Below, one piece after another: positions 22,184-33,507 of a stretch of 64,000 nucleotides of DNA. Position numbers and translations under genes: made by a program. A model generated the notes under the pieces. That model saw nothing but the letters and a program-made list of their open reading frames with translations, ran no database searches and had not been told where the DNA came from. The DNA lies in assembly GCA_945910005.1 (NCBI GenBank), contig OX246746.1, positions 22,537,092 to 22,601,091 on the forward strand, given 5' to 3'. How positions within the stretch are numbered: the stretch's first letter is position 1; every line of letters begins with the position of its first letter. Source of the stretch: Isoperla grammatica (taxonomy: Eukaryota; Arthropoda; Insecta; Plecoptera; Perlodidae).

Positions 22184-25100
22184 AAACGAGGCAAGACTTT
22201 TCTATAAAAACGAGGGGTGGGGGCATAAATGATACAACATTGTGTAACCTTACAGCTGACCTGGTTCAGAATTAATGTAAAAAGACAAAACAATCATTGC
22301 TCAATAATATGTCGTAATTTGAAGTCTTGAGATTTTGCTCTATTTGATGTTTGCGTACTATTTAATAAAATAATAAAAAGGTGTCGATTTACGTATTTTT
22401 TTGTATAGGCTTAGCTGAAAATAAAACCCGGTAAAAGAAATTACGGAATGAGAAAATAAAATATGTCACGTCTTAAAAAATATGAAAATGAGAAATCTGC
22501 TGTAGAAACCTAAGAGAGATGACAATGAGATGGTATGATTTGCGTGGGACTAGACTAGAGAAGAGGAGAATGGATGTAGGTTGAGATTATTAGTGTAGAA
22601 CGGGTTCATGAATTCTACAGAAGATCAAACTGTGATCTTTGAAATCCCCCAACACAGCGGGCGCGTGACTAACAAGGCTTGTTCACTCTGCTAAGCGGAA
22701 GACCGCCTTGATTTAACGACGTACTCGACAACTATAGGTACGAACGAACGACAGGAATCTGTAGGTTTTCGATGGTAGGCGCACATTTTAAACACAAATC
22801 AACAAATGCGTGGCATTTTTGCAGTTTTTTAAAACACAACATAGTAGTGCTTAACTTTTAAATTGAAACATTGACTTGTGAAAATGTATTAATTTTTCAG
22901 CTGCTTGTATCGCCAATTTATGTTATAGTTTGGTTAGCAGAAATGGCAGAACGGTTCCCCAACGAAAGATAGCATTCAGAACTAGACCCTTATTATGTTC
23001 TTTGTTCGTTGAAAATTGTTGATGTTTCATGTCCTGTTCTTTTAATCGCCTCATCGCACAACATTCTGTCTGGCGACAGAAATGTTTCAAATTTGCTCAA
23101 ATACATTAAATGAATTCTCTCAGCCCATTGGTGGTTGACTGGATATACGCCTTCTTATTGGCCGTCTTGACGGGTACTATTCAACTCCACGTTCCACGTG
23201 GAGTGTTTTCCCTTTTTGGCGAAACAATTATGGCAGTTAAGATTTACACAAAACAAAACTTAACTGGCGGAAGAATCGTAGATCTTACGGAGGGGAACCG
23301 TCTGAGCAACCAAACTATACCTTAATCCTTCCTTGTGCTAAGTTTGCCAAAGAAGATATGCTGCTGAAAACAATGATCGAATAGAGCTTTGAATACATAC
23401 ATACAATGTGGAGGAAGATAGCATATGCAATCAATTGTATATGAAATAATTCATATTTTAATACTAGTTTTAACAACTTTACGCCTAGTCATAATTGATG
23501 ATCGTAAAGTAGAAAACCCCAAGTCTTATGCAATACTTGGTTAGCGTACGGGCAGATGTGAGCTGTAAGTGTTTTGAAAGCTTGTCATCCCCCAACGATT
23601 TCAACGAAATGGGGAGAGAATTGAGCTGTCATAGTGGCCTGGAATGTGGTGGGTGGTCAGTTAGGTTGTTCAGCTTCACTGGAGCAGCGGTATGAGATGT
23701 CCCGTCCCGTTACGATATGCCATGTCCATAAGTCTCTACTTGATGCTCTTCCGATATTGATTTCAATTACGTCGGTTTAGGTGGAAAAGGGAAAACAAGT
23801 TTAGATGTAGGCCTACTGATGTAATGGATTCGAAACAAGGAGCTATTTTTGTGAAATTTGTGAATGTGTTATACAAAACTTTTCCCGTGCAACTTTTTAT
23901 TTATTCCCAACTGTTTCTGGGGAATTTGTTTCTTTTCAGACACTGTCAGATATTATTTATTAATGCTGGTCGCGCTAGCGGGCCCAATCTCCAGCCTGTC
24001 AAACCATCTTATCACTTATTTAGCGACAGGGGGTGTTGGATTGACATCACTATATGGCAGGTGATTTATTTATGGACTGAATTTAAGCAAGTATGGGCGT
24101 GCTCGCATAGGATTGGTTGTTGAAAGGTATAATCATACTTAAATGCATTTCTTCGCACTTACCCGAGAATATTACAGGCATCAAAATAAATTGTTTACAC
24201 AAGTTATTCATGATTCGGTTTTGTAAGTTTTATCACCATGCCGATACTTTTGTCTTCTTGTCAGCTATATGTTTTATTTCTGACGTTACTGTACGACTGA
24301 CAAAAACGAAAGAAATTGTGTTTGTTTTTCAGCTCCATATTTCTTATTTCCCTCTTTATATTTTCATATAAAATGTCAAAAGTTGAAAACTTGTAAGCGA
24401 AATGTCACTTCACATTCCGGGAGATTGGGAAATACACTGACACTGAGGGTAGCTGTCTCCTCAGTGACAATTTGTGCATAAAATGTTTCCTTGAACAAAA
24501 CTTTATCTTCTAGTTCAATAAGTTTGTTTTAAGATTAGTAGAACTGGCCACCCTGCCACATGCAGACCAACAGTACGCGAGATGCAAGCGGCAAGCCTGA
24601 AGGCAAGACACAGTGGGTCCGTGGTTAGTTGAGAACAAGAAAATCAGTCGATCTTTCGTCGAACTTGGCATTTCACAAATGATTTACACCCCCACTATCT
24701 GACTAGCACAAACATGAGACGAAATCCCCGAATTCATTACCAGAAGCCATAATAGAAGTTCAACCATGCGCACATTTCTTGGAAACCCAACATCTACTCA
24801 AATAATAGGCATCCACACAACAAACAAACGATTACATTTGATTATTTTTTGACAGTTTGGACCCAGCAATTTCAAGAAAACTGGGGTCGCACTCGGGCTG
24901 CACAAACAACTTATTATAAATGCAGTGAAAAAATGCCCTGCGGCGTTCTCAGCTTTACCACGGAAACAGTTTAGGGCTTAAACTCAAGGCTCCCTTCTTT
25001 AGACTCCATCTTACGACGAAATACCGCGTATTACCGACGCAGGACGTAGCGAATAATAACAAAACCCAATTGATGTGACGACGGAAGATTATCTATCCCA

Positions 25101-27087
25101 GCTAAACGTCATGAATGAGGGGTGTGTTTGTTTTTCAAGCAATACGGATTCAGGGTGGTTCTTCTAGCAACTAGGGAGCAACGCACGCTAGAGAATTAAT
25201 CAATTATAGATTCTTATTGTTGTGAGCCAAAAAACTTCCATAATAAGACTACTAGGTAACTACATTGTCATTATGTATAAATAGGTAACTCGTAAAACAC
25301 AACGAAATTGTTAACAATCGGCTGCTACGTGTAATTGCTAAGTCAAGTCTTTCTTTCCGTACAGAAAATCCATATTTCTTTACTATCAAGAAGAGAAACG
25401 GTGATACGGTCTCTTTCTTTCTGACGTAAATACCGCGGCTTTGCGAGGATTCCGAAACGAGGTGGGTATGCGATGTGTGCCATGAATGTGCCTTACAAAG
25501 AGCATTTAGAGGCAATCGATTGACCCTAACAAGAACATGCTAGAGCAGTTCAAGTGACCACATTCATGTTCCACTCTTATGATCTTGATCTCATCGCTAC
25601 CAGGGTCCAGGTCTCGACGCTACCCCCCTCCCTCTCTTATCAGAAGATAGGAGACAATGGCGACCTTGTTTCAAACCAATCCGCTCGTTGATAACATGAG
25701 AAGTTCCTATGAGCGCTGTTACAAAATTTGGCCTATAACATTTTCTCACGCTTCGAAACTTTGTTTATGGCATTCCTTTTCACATTTATACATATATGCC
25801 AGCCATGCAGGTAACACGTCTGGAAGACTTAAAACCGTATTCGTAATCGACCACTAGTCCATTGGAAGTCTATGGTTTTTACCTGGTTGCTTAGTGGATG
25901 TTATGGCTCATATTAAAATACAAACTCCCTAGCAACAACGCCTGCTGGTAAACAATGGGTCTACTATGAATATAGACTTAACTTAATTCTCTTGATGGCA
26001 TTAATTGCATACTAGAAAAATTCCGCAAACCAAGCTTAAGCAACAAAGATGTCAGAACTGTAACTATTTTACAGGCTGGAGTTACACGAAAAGTGGCTCG
26101 ACTAAGAACCTTTGCATTTGCATAGCGGAGTTGGATGTAGTAATACGTGAACGCCCAAACTTTAACACGAGGAAAGTGTGGTGTCTTTTAGGCCAATTTG
26201 CAGCGAAGATATTATAAGAAAGTAACTGTTGTTATACAGAAGTTACTAAGAAGTGAAATATCACGCATTTAAGACACAATCTTTTTGGTTGAATTTATTT
26301 ACCTGTAAGGGAATGTAGACTCTTGTATATTTTCTTGTACTGGTCTCTTCAGAAAGCATTCTATAAGTATAGAAGAATACCTCCTTATCATATAAGAATA
26401 TCAAAATTACGATTGTTCTTTCCTAATTGCATCACATACTACCTATAGTATACATACGTAGATGCAATAAAGCACTGATTGAAAATTGTGGCTTTATAAC
26501 AGAATAACGTTATACCATTCACTCGAAGGCAATATTTGTAACTAGCGAGGTTCAAAATAATAATCAAATCAACACATACATGTTTACATTATTTAAAGTA
26601 GTCCATAAGGAGACGACATCATGAGTTTCTGTATCTAAAGTTAGCGGTTGAACCCACGCATGAACAAACACCAAAGAAAACTTTTACCCATATATAATAT
26701 CAGAGTTAATGGATTTTAAGACAAAGCCTATGAAGATTCATTAGACCGCACAATGTCTGAATCCATCGAAGGGTCTCACATGAGAAACTCCAGTGTAGTC
26801 AATTATTGGCATCGTAAATCAACGCGAGGCGAGTTTCCATCGTACATCGCCAAACTTTGTTGTTTTAAAACAAAACCCCCTCGGTTTTGTAGGCCGGTCG
26901 GTACCCGGTATTCGCCAGGTTGGAGATTTGCTGTATTCCCTATTGGCAGCGAGTTCTGATTCCAAGTTACGGCTGTGCTCATCTAAGCGAACACACTAAA
27001 CTAGTACCAGAACAAGGCAGAACTGTGCGGATTGTGATCGAGTATGTGTGACTATCGACTATCCATTATTCACACGACGCACGGCAG
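22184..27087. other. Gene-free stretch
   Basis: About 4.9 kb without an exon I recognise. Open frames up to 99 codons (23824-24123) have no family features. A 9-bp perfect hairpin lies at 23184-23204 (ACTCCACGT, loop TCC, ACGTGGAGT). A 68-codon frame at 26753-26959 and a 66-codon frame at 25657-25857 begin in plausible contexts but match nothing I know. Confidence 0.45.
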
Positions 27088-27093
27088 CCAACT

Positions 27094-27109
27094 CCCCCCC
27101 CCCCCCCCC
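27094..27109. repeat. Poly-C tract
   Basis: Sixteen C, followed by further C-rich sequence to about 27150. Confidence 0.95.
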
Positions 27110-27504
27110 GTCCCCCACCCCACCCATCTTCCCCTTTCTTCACCCATTCCCGTTCAAATCCTGGTTAGTTTCGAACTTTTTATTGTCGACAACTGGTCTT
27201 TGTCTGAGTCGTTACACGTTACGCCATAGTAAAATTCACACAACAGACAACACTATGCAGTAACGTTTCGTCCAATGTTTTATGTTATGTCCACGTTATC
27301 ACCTAGAGTATTTGTCTTGGCATACGTATTACACACTGACGTAAACAAACATAATCCCTAGACAAGAAATAAAAGGAACAAGTTCATACATACATTTCTT
27401 TAGTTTATTCTGGAGCACATTTACTTAATCATACATCCTCAAACATATTACAATCTGGAACTGTGGTAATTCACACAAACAGTACATTGCTTAGAATCAT
27501 GTGT

Positions 27505-27519
27505 GGGGGGGGGGGGGGG
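27505..27519. repeat. Poly-G tract
   Basis: Fifteen consecutive G, only 400 bp from the preceding poly-C run and of opposite strand sense. Confidence 0.95.
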
Positions 27520-27837
27520 ATTGAAACAAGTCCACTGTGAATGTAATCTGCCTATAACGGGTGTTAATGTGCGTATACGCGAGTAGACATGAATCCCACA
27601 GGTGATTTTTCAAATTTTCATCTTTAAATGTCTTTAAAATATCCAACGACGTCCGTTCGTCGTTCAGTGGTGGATATTTTAAACCGTTTAGCAAAATACA
27701 TTCCACGCTGACGCCACTGATTCATAATTGAATAAAACAAAATACCAATACCGAATAATCTCAAAGACTTGAGGAATTATAATGATTTTAGTAGAAAACG
27801 TAACCAGGGACAATTCACGCCTTCAGCTGACTAAATG

Positions 27838-28110
27838 GGTACTTGGAATAGTTGGGAAGGAATGGCCCGGTCTGTCAGTGTCACCTTGATACCAGGATTC
27901 GCTTTTTTTAATTATTTATTTTGGGTTTCTTTCAAGCATATCGTTACATAGGTTTGGTTAAATAATACATCGAAAACCTGCGAAAAACCTTCAGTCTGGA
28001 TCACCAGTCGGAAAACCTGCGAAAAACCTTCAGTCTGGATCACCAGTAGTGAAACAGGAGACTTGCCGCATAAGAGTCTCGTGTGACAGTATACTGAGCC
28101 ATCTCTATCG
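27838..28110 (-). mobile_element. tRNA-like SINE, family 2, copy 2 (rearranged)
   Basis: This has the same landmarks as 19540-19728: GTTGGGAAGGAATGGCC, then CCAGGATTCGC, then ACCTTCAGTCTGGAT, and finally GAGCCATCTCTATCGG at the right end. It is interrupted by about 70 bp of T-rich sequence (about 27905-27970). Its central 39-bp segment is also duplicated in tandem (27972-28010 and 28011-28049). The B box is lost. It is a decayed copy. Confidence 0.6.
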
Positions 28111-28149
28111 GTTCAGAGGAAATATTCTTTTTGTGAGTTTATATTAAAA

Positions 28150-28590
28150 CTATGCCCACGTAGTTGGCGGAGCTCCCGATTTCCATCTGTTAAGATTGCT
28201 TTGAAACGTTTTAAAATTGTGAAACGTTTTAAAATTGTCAAACTAAACCAAAATAACTAATTCCGTAGATAGATAATTTAATGATCTTTCTTGTATAAAT
28301 GTTCCTTTGTTTCAAAAAATATTTCCGTATTTCAAATTGCCTTACTTAATTGTTGTGAAATGTGTGTTGCAACAACACAATACATAAGTTGGCAGAAATC
28401 ATTAATTGAAAAGCGGAAACATTTATTGAGAGAAAGTAATATAGATGTCCTAGCTAGAGGATGACATATTTGGTTTATTTTTTGACAATTTTACAGCATT
28501 TACAATTTTTTCACCGACATAAATCGGAGGTTTTCCGGGGTAGGTAGACATATTGCCTTAAAAACTGTATCGAGTTTTGTTCTGTTCTAG
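28150..28590. repeat. Dispersed repeat, copy A (partner at 42200-42575)
   Basis: A diverged match to 42200-42575 in the same orientation. Shared landmarks in order: TTAAAATTGTCAAA / TTAAAATTATCAAA, AGTGATCTTTCTT-TATAAATG, AAGTATTTCC, TTTACAATTTT, CCGA-ATAAATC followed by G-rich sequence, then GGTGGACATAT and GCCTTAA. No coding capacity is visible in either copy. The family is unknown. Confidence 0.6.
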
Positions 28591-29767
28591 AATGCGGATA
28601 TAATCAGCCATCTTGTTCGTGAGTCATATCACATCGAGAGATAGTTCCAAGGCAGCACTTAGTTAAATTTCCTCTCGGCCTCATTTGTATTAATTAAGGT
28701 ATTTTTACGGAAAACCTCTTTAGTCACGCAAGGAATCCCACGGCCTCATAGGACCACGCGCACGTCGCGCTATTTGGTAGCTCAGCCATGTAGCTGTAGC
28801 ACGCAGCCTGCAGGGGTGTAGTCCTACTGCAAGAATACCATTTGACACCCACCCCGTGGCTACTAATATTTCTGATTTATCGCATCGAAATTATAGCTAA
28901 AGTTACAATTAATTATTCTACAAGATTTGAAACTTACTATATTTCACAAACAAATATGCATCGTTCCCAACACTTCTCCCATGTGTGTTATTAGTACGTT
29001 AAACCACATTTGTAACATTATTTTGTATGGATAGAAGAAAAGTAAAAAATTGATCAAATTATTAATTTATTAAGAAACTGTTGTCTAGTTAACATAGGCC
29101 CGAGCAAGACACAACGCAGACGCACTAGTCCCCGCGTTAGGCTTCTTATCAGTTAGGGACACGCTGTGGCCGATAAGTTCAAGAAGGGACACGGCGTGTT
29201 CTCTCGTGTCCCCGCGACTGCAGTACTGCACGCAGGGCTCTGACAGGTCTACGGGGTAGATTGCGCATCAAGAATCACTCATTACTGATGGTTTTTAAGT
29301 TTGTTTTTCAGTTATAAACATAATGATGGGGGTTCGTTCTTCATGTTCACGTGACGCTTTTGAAATAACGTGGAAAGAGTTGTCTGCTCTCCGCAATAAG
29401 TTCACTTGTCTGTTGATTTAAATGTTGTAATTTAAATACAGACAATGATTTCGATACATGTGCAATAAAATAACTTGATTAAACAGTTGGAAAATCATGA
29501 AACAAATTAAATACTTTTTTGGCATTTTAAAAATTCGTAAAACGCAATAACAGTAATTCCTTTTTGATATTTAGTATGTACCAATTAAAAAAAAAAAAAC
29601 ACACATCTGTATATTCATTTGTTATACATCCTTATGAACTATGCAAAGTTATAGACAGATACGAACCTATTTTCACAGACGACGACGGAAAACACGAAAT
29701 GCTCGAAATGACCATCCTCGGAGCGTTGAGTCAACGCTCGGAGCCTTAAGTCAGCCCTGGACATTAT

Positions 29768-29840
29768 AAGATAAGATAAGATAAGATAAGATAAGATAAG
29801 ATAAGATAAGATAAGATAAGATAAGATAAGATAAGATAAG
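29768..29840. repeat. GATAA pentanucleotide repeat
   Basis: About 14 perfect GATAA units forming the terminal simple repeat of the adjacent LINE fragment. Confidence 0.97.
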
Positions 29841-30220
29841 TTTGTGTTTATTTAGCTTCACCAGCTATTATTGTCATTCATACATACACTTACACAGTTA
29901 CACTACTATCTTATTATTACTAGATCTATCAATTAATATACAATATACTTACAAATTATTTTTACCATCAAATATTATTTTTAATTGTACAATTGATGTT
30001 AAAATACATATTCTTTTGCTTCTGATTTAAATTTTTGAAAGTTTTTTTATTTTAATATTCTTTATATGTCCGGGTAGATGGTTAAACATTCTTAATCCAG
30101 CATAAAATATGCCTTTTGTGTTGCAGCTTTATTTAAATGTTTTACATTGAAATTATTAATTGTATTATCAATAATATACCATCTTAATTCTCTTATATAT
30201 TGTAAGACCAGCCCAAATAC
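29768..30220 (-). mobile_element. 3' end of a 5'-truncated LINE with (GATAA)n tail
   Basis: Read on the minus strand, a frame ending near 30030 contains KGIFYAGLRMFNHLPGHIKN. The pattern of aromatic, Gly and a Phe-Asn-x-Leu-Pro core resembles the C-terminus of non-LTR reverse transcriptase proteins. After an in-frame stop comes an AT-rich 3' region, then AGCTAAATAAACACAAAC, and finally about 14 TTATC units (GATAA on the plus strand, 29768-29840). A frameshift separates upstream sequence from this frame. It is a dead insertion; the clade cannot be fixed by eye. Confidence 0.6.
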
Positions 30221-30259
30221 TGCCAACTGTTTTCCTATAACACACAAACTACTGTAAAG

Positions 30260-30435
30260 TGGGATTTATGATGCTAATGTTGGCTTTACTGATGCTAATC
30301 GAGACGATGAGTGGATGATATTTTAAGAATATGATGAAACGCCATATATGACGTTCATATGCCAGCCAGGGTTCAAAATTCAGGAGCCATGGCTTTAGTA
30401 AGCCAAAGCCTATTCGTTTATTGCTATCACGCCGG
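30260..30435 (-). mobile_element. tRNA-like SINE, family 1, copy 3
   Basis: This shares GATGCTAATCGAGACGATGAG, GCCAGCCAGGGTTCAAAATTCAG and GTAAGCCA-type landmarks with the copies at 8822 and 19251. The leftmost GATGCTAATG block appears twice (about 30270 and 30290). The B box complement is degenerate (GGTTCAAAATTC). It is inserted just upstream of the LINE fragment and is not a functional tRNA. Confidence 0.6.
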
Positions 30436-31863
30436 TAAATTTGAATGCAATGCTTTACAGCAACTTTGCCATGTGTCTGTGTGAACTAGACATTTTGTGT
30501 CCGTTCCGTTCCATCAACTGACGAAATGATTTTCCTTTCAGAGTTTATCCACGACCAATACGATGGCTCTTATTTGAATTGTCTCTGGTGGTAACCCTTT
30601 TTCGTCAATCCTAACAGAGAGTCACTTTAAATGTTGTCTTCAGTGCCCAGGATTGAGGCCTGCTAACAATTCTTCTGAAATAGCCTAGCATGTCAAGTTA
30701 GTCGCATGAAGAAGGTCAAGTGATCCCTTGGTATGTTCCTACGATCCATTCATTTCCCACGACACATATTTATTTATTTAGTGTCTATCCTATTCTGCTA
30801 TGAACGTGATTTACACAGATTTGTTTTATTTACACCTATAGGGCATAAGGATGCAATCGACGAACCTTGGTTCTGGACTAACATGCATCAAACAAAGTTC
30901 GGGGCACCATCTGCGACTGCAAAAATGTTAATTCAATCGAAATATTCCATACACTGATTTGGTTTCGGTTGTTTGCTTCAAGCTAAAATTTTAAACTCCC
31001 CGAGTTTCCTTGGCATTTATAAATCTCTGACATTTCCATATCCCCCCCCCCCCCCGCCCCCCCCCCCCTTGAATGAGAGAGATGAAACCCGCGCTGTAAA
31101 TGAATGACAGAGAGAGAGTCACACACATCACCGCGACTCAATAGATTGGAAATATTTGCCAGGCCGAAGCAGTTCACTCACTGTGACATTGATACTGGCT
31201 TTACTTCACTGGGAATTGTTTGCTCACCCTATATCAATGCTGTTTTTATTTTTGTAAATAAACATAGCTTACAGCTTGTAGAAAATGACAAGATACGAAA
31301 GCGTAAAACGGTTCATTATTTATGTATGTCTGGCCTTGTGGTAACAGTTCCCACGCTCCACGCTCGAACACCGGCTTGGGTACATTGATGTGGTACAGAC
31401 AGCCATTCATCGTCTTGATTAGACAAAATACTATACCTAAAGCCCAATAGCATAATTACTATCGCAGAATCTATAAAAATACGGGAAAATTCTCACCGGA
31501 AATAATCATATTTTCTTCTTGACTTCTTTGCACGCTGCATATATGAAATATATACTTACACATACTTACATACATTATTACATACTTATACTTATATATA
31601 TACATATATACTCATACATACTTATATAACACTTAGTTTTGAGTGGCAAATTGGAAGATCTTCTCGCTAAAGCGGAAATACTTCATCTAATTGTTTCTAA
31701 TTAACGAACGGGAAAATGGAGTCTCGAGTATAAAATAACTAAAAACACTACTAAGTATTGCAGCTCGGAGAATCAGCTGGAAGATTTAGGACCATAAAAA
31801 CAAACTGCTTCGGAGTTCGAGGTTTGATCGTTCCAGAAATTAGCAGATTAATTTCATGTTTTC
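30436..31863. other. Gene-free stretch with poly-C and TACATACTTA repeats
   Basis: It contains C14-G-C12 at 31042-31068 and a TACATACTTA/TATATACA-type tract at about 31548-31630. No exon is recognised; frames of 74 and 94 codons here have no family features. Confidence 0.5.
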
Positions 31864-32429
31864 TTAAAGGCCCACTAAACCCAAACATACATATCGAGTC
31901 ATTAGACGCTGACGCTTTTACGTAAGTCGAATGAAAAAGTCCCACCGCTCAGCGAGGCTTCGTTCGCTCTACAGCGCAGGTTTCGTTTTGTCTGTGACGT
32001 AGATTGATAGGGGTTCGATCGTGTAGCTGATATTCCCATCAAAATTGAAAGCGAGAAACAACGTCTCACTTCCACGTCTCGTAACTCACTCAATTGTAGC
32101 CCGATTTTCAAATGAATGACATCAACGTAATATGTAAATCATTGTGATTTGTGATTATTGTGAGTGGTTGTTCTTGTCGATTCTGACATATGCAAGGTTT
32201 TTTGGATGATGGAAAAAAAACCTTGTAATCGCCCGCCCGCTAAAATTATGCGTGCTTTCTCGCTACGCTCGGCTCATTGCGATAACACTGTTTCAAATAA
32301 CACGTCGTAAGTAATTTGTTTGTGGGTACACCTAAAATCTGTTTCCATGGTACGAAAGATGACAGTTTGATACAGAAATTGATACCAAATTCAATCGTCG
32401 TATAACAATTAATTCGGTCGTTTGAAGCC

Positions 32430-32430
<1 letters not shown>

Positions 32431-32494
<64 letters not shown>

Positions 32495-32720
32495 TATTTA
32501 TCGTCATCAAACAGGTTACATAGAAACATACATGTTATACTGTGTACAAATGTCTAATGAGGAGAGGATGCAGGAAGCGAAACCACGTTCCATCCACTTT
32601 GCTGAGTGTCCTGCATCCTTTATAACGTTAAACTAAAGTAAAGTTACATTTAAGTTATAATACAAAGTTGCGTATAGTTACTAGGAGTGAGCATAAAGAG
32701 ATGCGTGGACTTGGTATAGC
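32431..32720 (-). mobile_element. Probable retroelement 3' fragment with (TAA)n tail
   Basis: About 20 ATT units on the plus strand are followed by TTTATTTATCGTCATCAAACAGG. On the minus strand this reads as a 3' untranslated end, CCTGTTTGATGACGATAAAT, then a (TAA)n tail, as in several LINE families. It sits in the spacer of the foldback element. No reverse-transcriptase residues are recognisable. Confidence 0.4.
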
Positions 32721-32873
32721 GCATGCTATTAGCGGGCGGGCGACTACAAGGTTTTGTTTCCATCATCAAAAAAACCTCGCATATGTCAAAATCGACAAGA
32801 ACAACTACTCACAATAATCACATTGATTCACAGATTACGCCGATGTCACTCATTTGGAAATTGGGCTACAATA

Positions 32874-33275
32874 GTCAACACGCGTACGATTTTTTTTGTT
32901 AGACCAAACAGTTTAATAGTATCAGATACAAAAACAAGTAAAAAATACATTTTTAAATAGGTTTAATGTGGTCGCATTTATTGAAGTTTAAACTCGGGGA
33001 TCTGAAACGCGTACAGGTGGCTGTGACGCAATGATTCAGTAGACGTGGCGTAACAGACCAATCGCTGAGGCGGTGAGCGTACCCATACACAAACCATGAC
33101 GTCAAATCCACTCTACATGGAGGCGGCTCGTTTTTCGCGCCCTTTTATTTATCGTTACCAAACCAATTATATTGAGGCATAGACTGATCCGTTTTTCAAA
33201 ATTCAAAGACACAAAATTATTAAATTAGAGACAAGGTATTTAAAAATCGATTAAAATTTTCATACGCGTGTTCCC
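32874..33275. mobile_element. 402-bp TA-flanked MITE nested in the foldback arm
   Basis: This segment interrupts the right arm of the foldback element; the left arm is continuous at the same place. Its ends are inverted: GTCAACACGCGTACG on the left against CATACGCGTGTTCCC on the right (12 of 15 positions match). TA dinucleotides at 32872-32873 and 33276-33277 would be the target duplication, as in Tc1/mariner-type transposition. The matching left-arm site reads CAATTGAG, not the CAATATTGAG a precise TA insertion predicts, so one small change must be assumed. Confidence 0.55.
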
Positions 33276-33507
33276 TATTGAGTGACTTACGAGACGTGGA
33301 GGTGAGACGTTGTTTCTCGCGTTCAATTGTAATGGGGATATCAGCCACACGATCGAACCCCTATCGATCTACGTCACAGACAAAACGAAACCTGCGCTGT
33401 AGGACGAACGAAGCCTCGCTGAGCGGTGGGACTTTTTCATTCGACTTACGTAAAAGCGTCAGCGTCTAATGACTCGATATATATGTTTGGATTTAGTGGG
33501 CCTTTAA

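Larger units (their letters stand above)
31864..33507. mobile_element. TTAA-flanked foldback transposon with nested insertions
   Basis: The TTAA tetranucleotide at 31864-31867 and 33504-33507 brackets ends that are perfect inverted copies (AGGCCCACTAAA / TTTAGTGGGCCT). The left arm, about 378 bp (31868-32245), matches the right arm in inverted orientation. The right arm is split into 32728-32873 and 33276-33503. The paired 63- and 69-codon frames on opposite strands are the same arm sequence read in both orientations, not genes. TTAA duplication is typical of piggyBac and Kolobok superfamilies. No transposase remains, so this is a non-autonomous element mobilised in trans. Confidence 0.85.
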
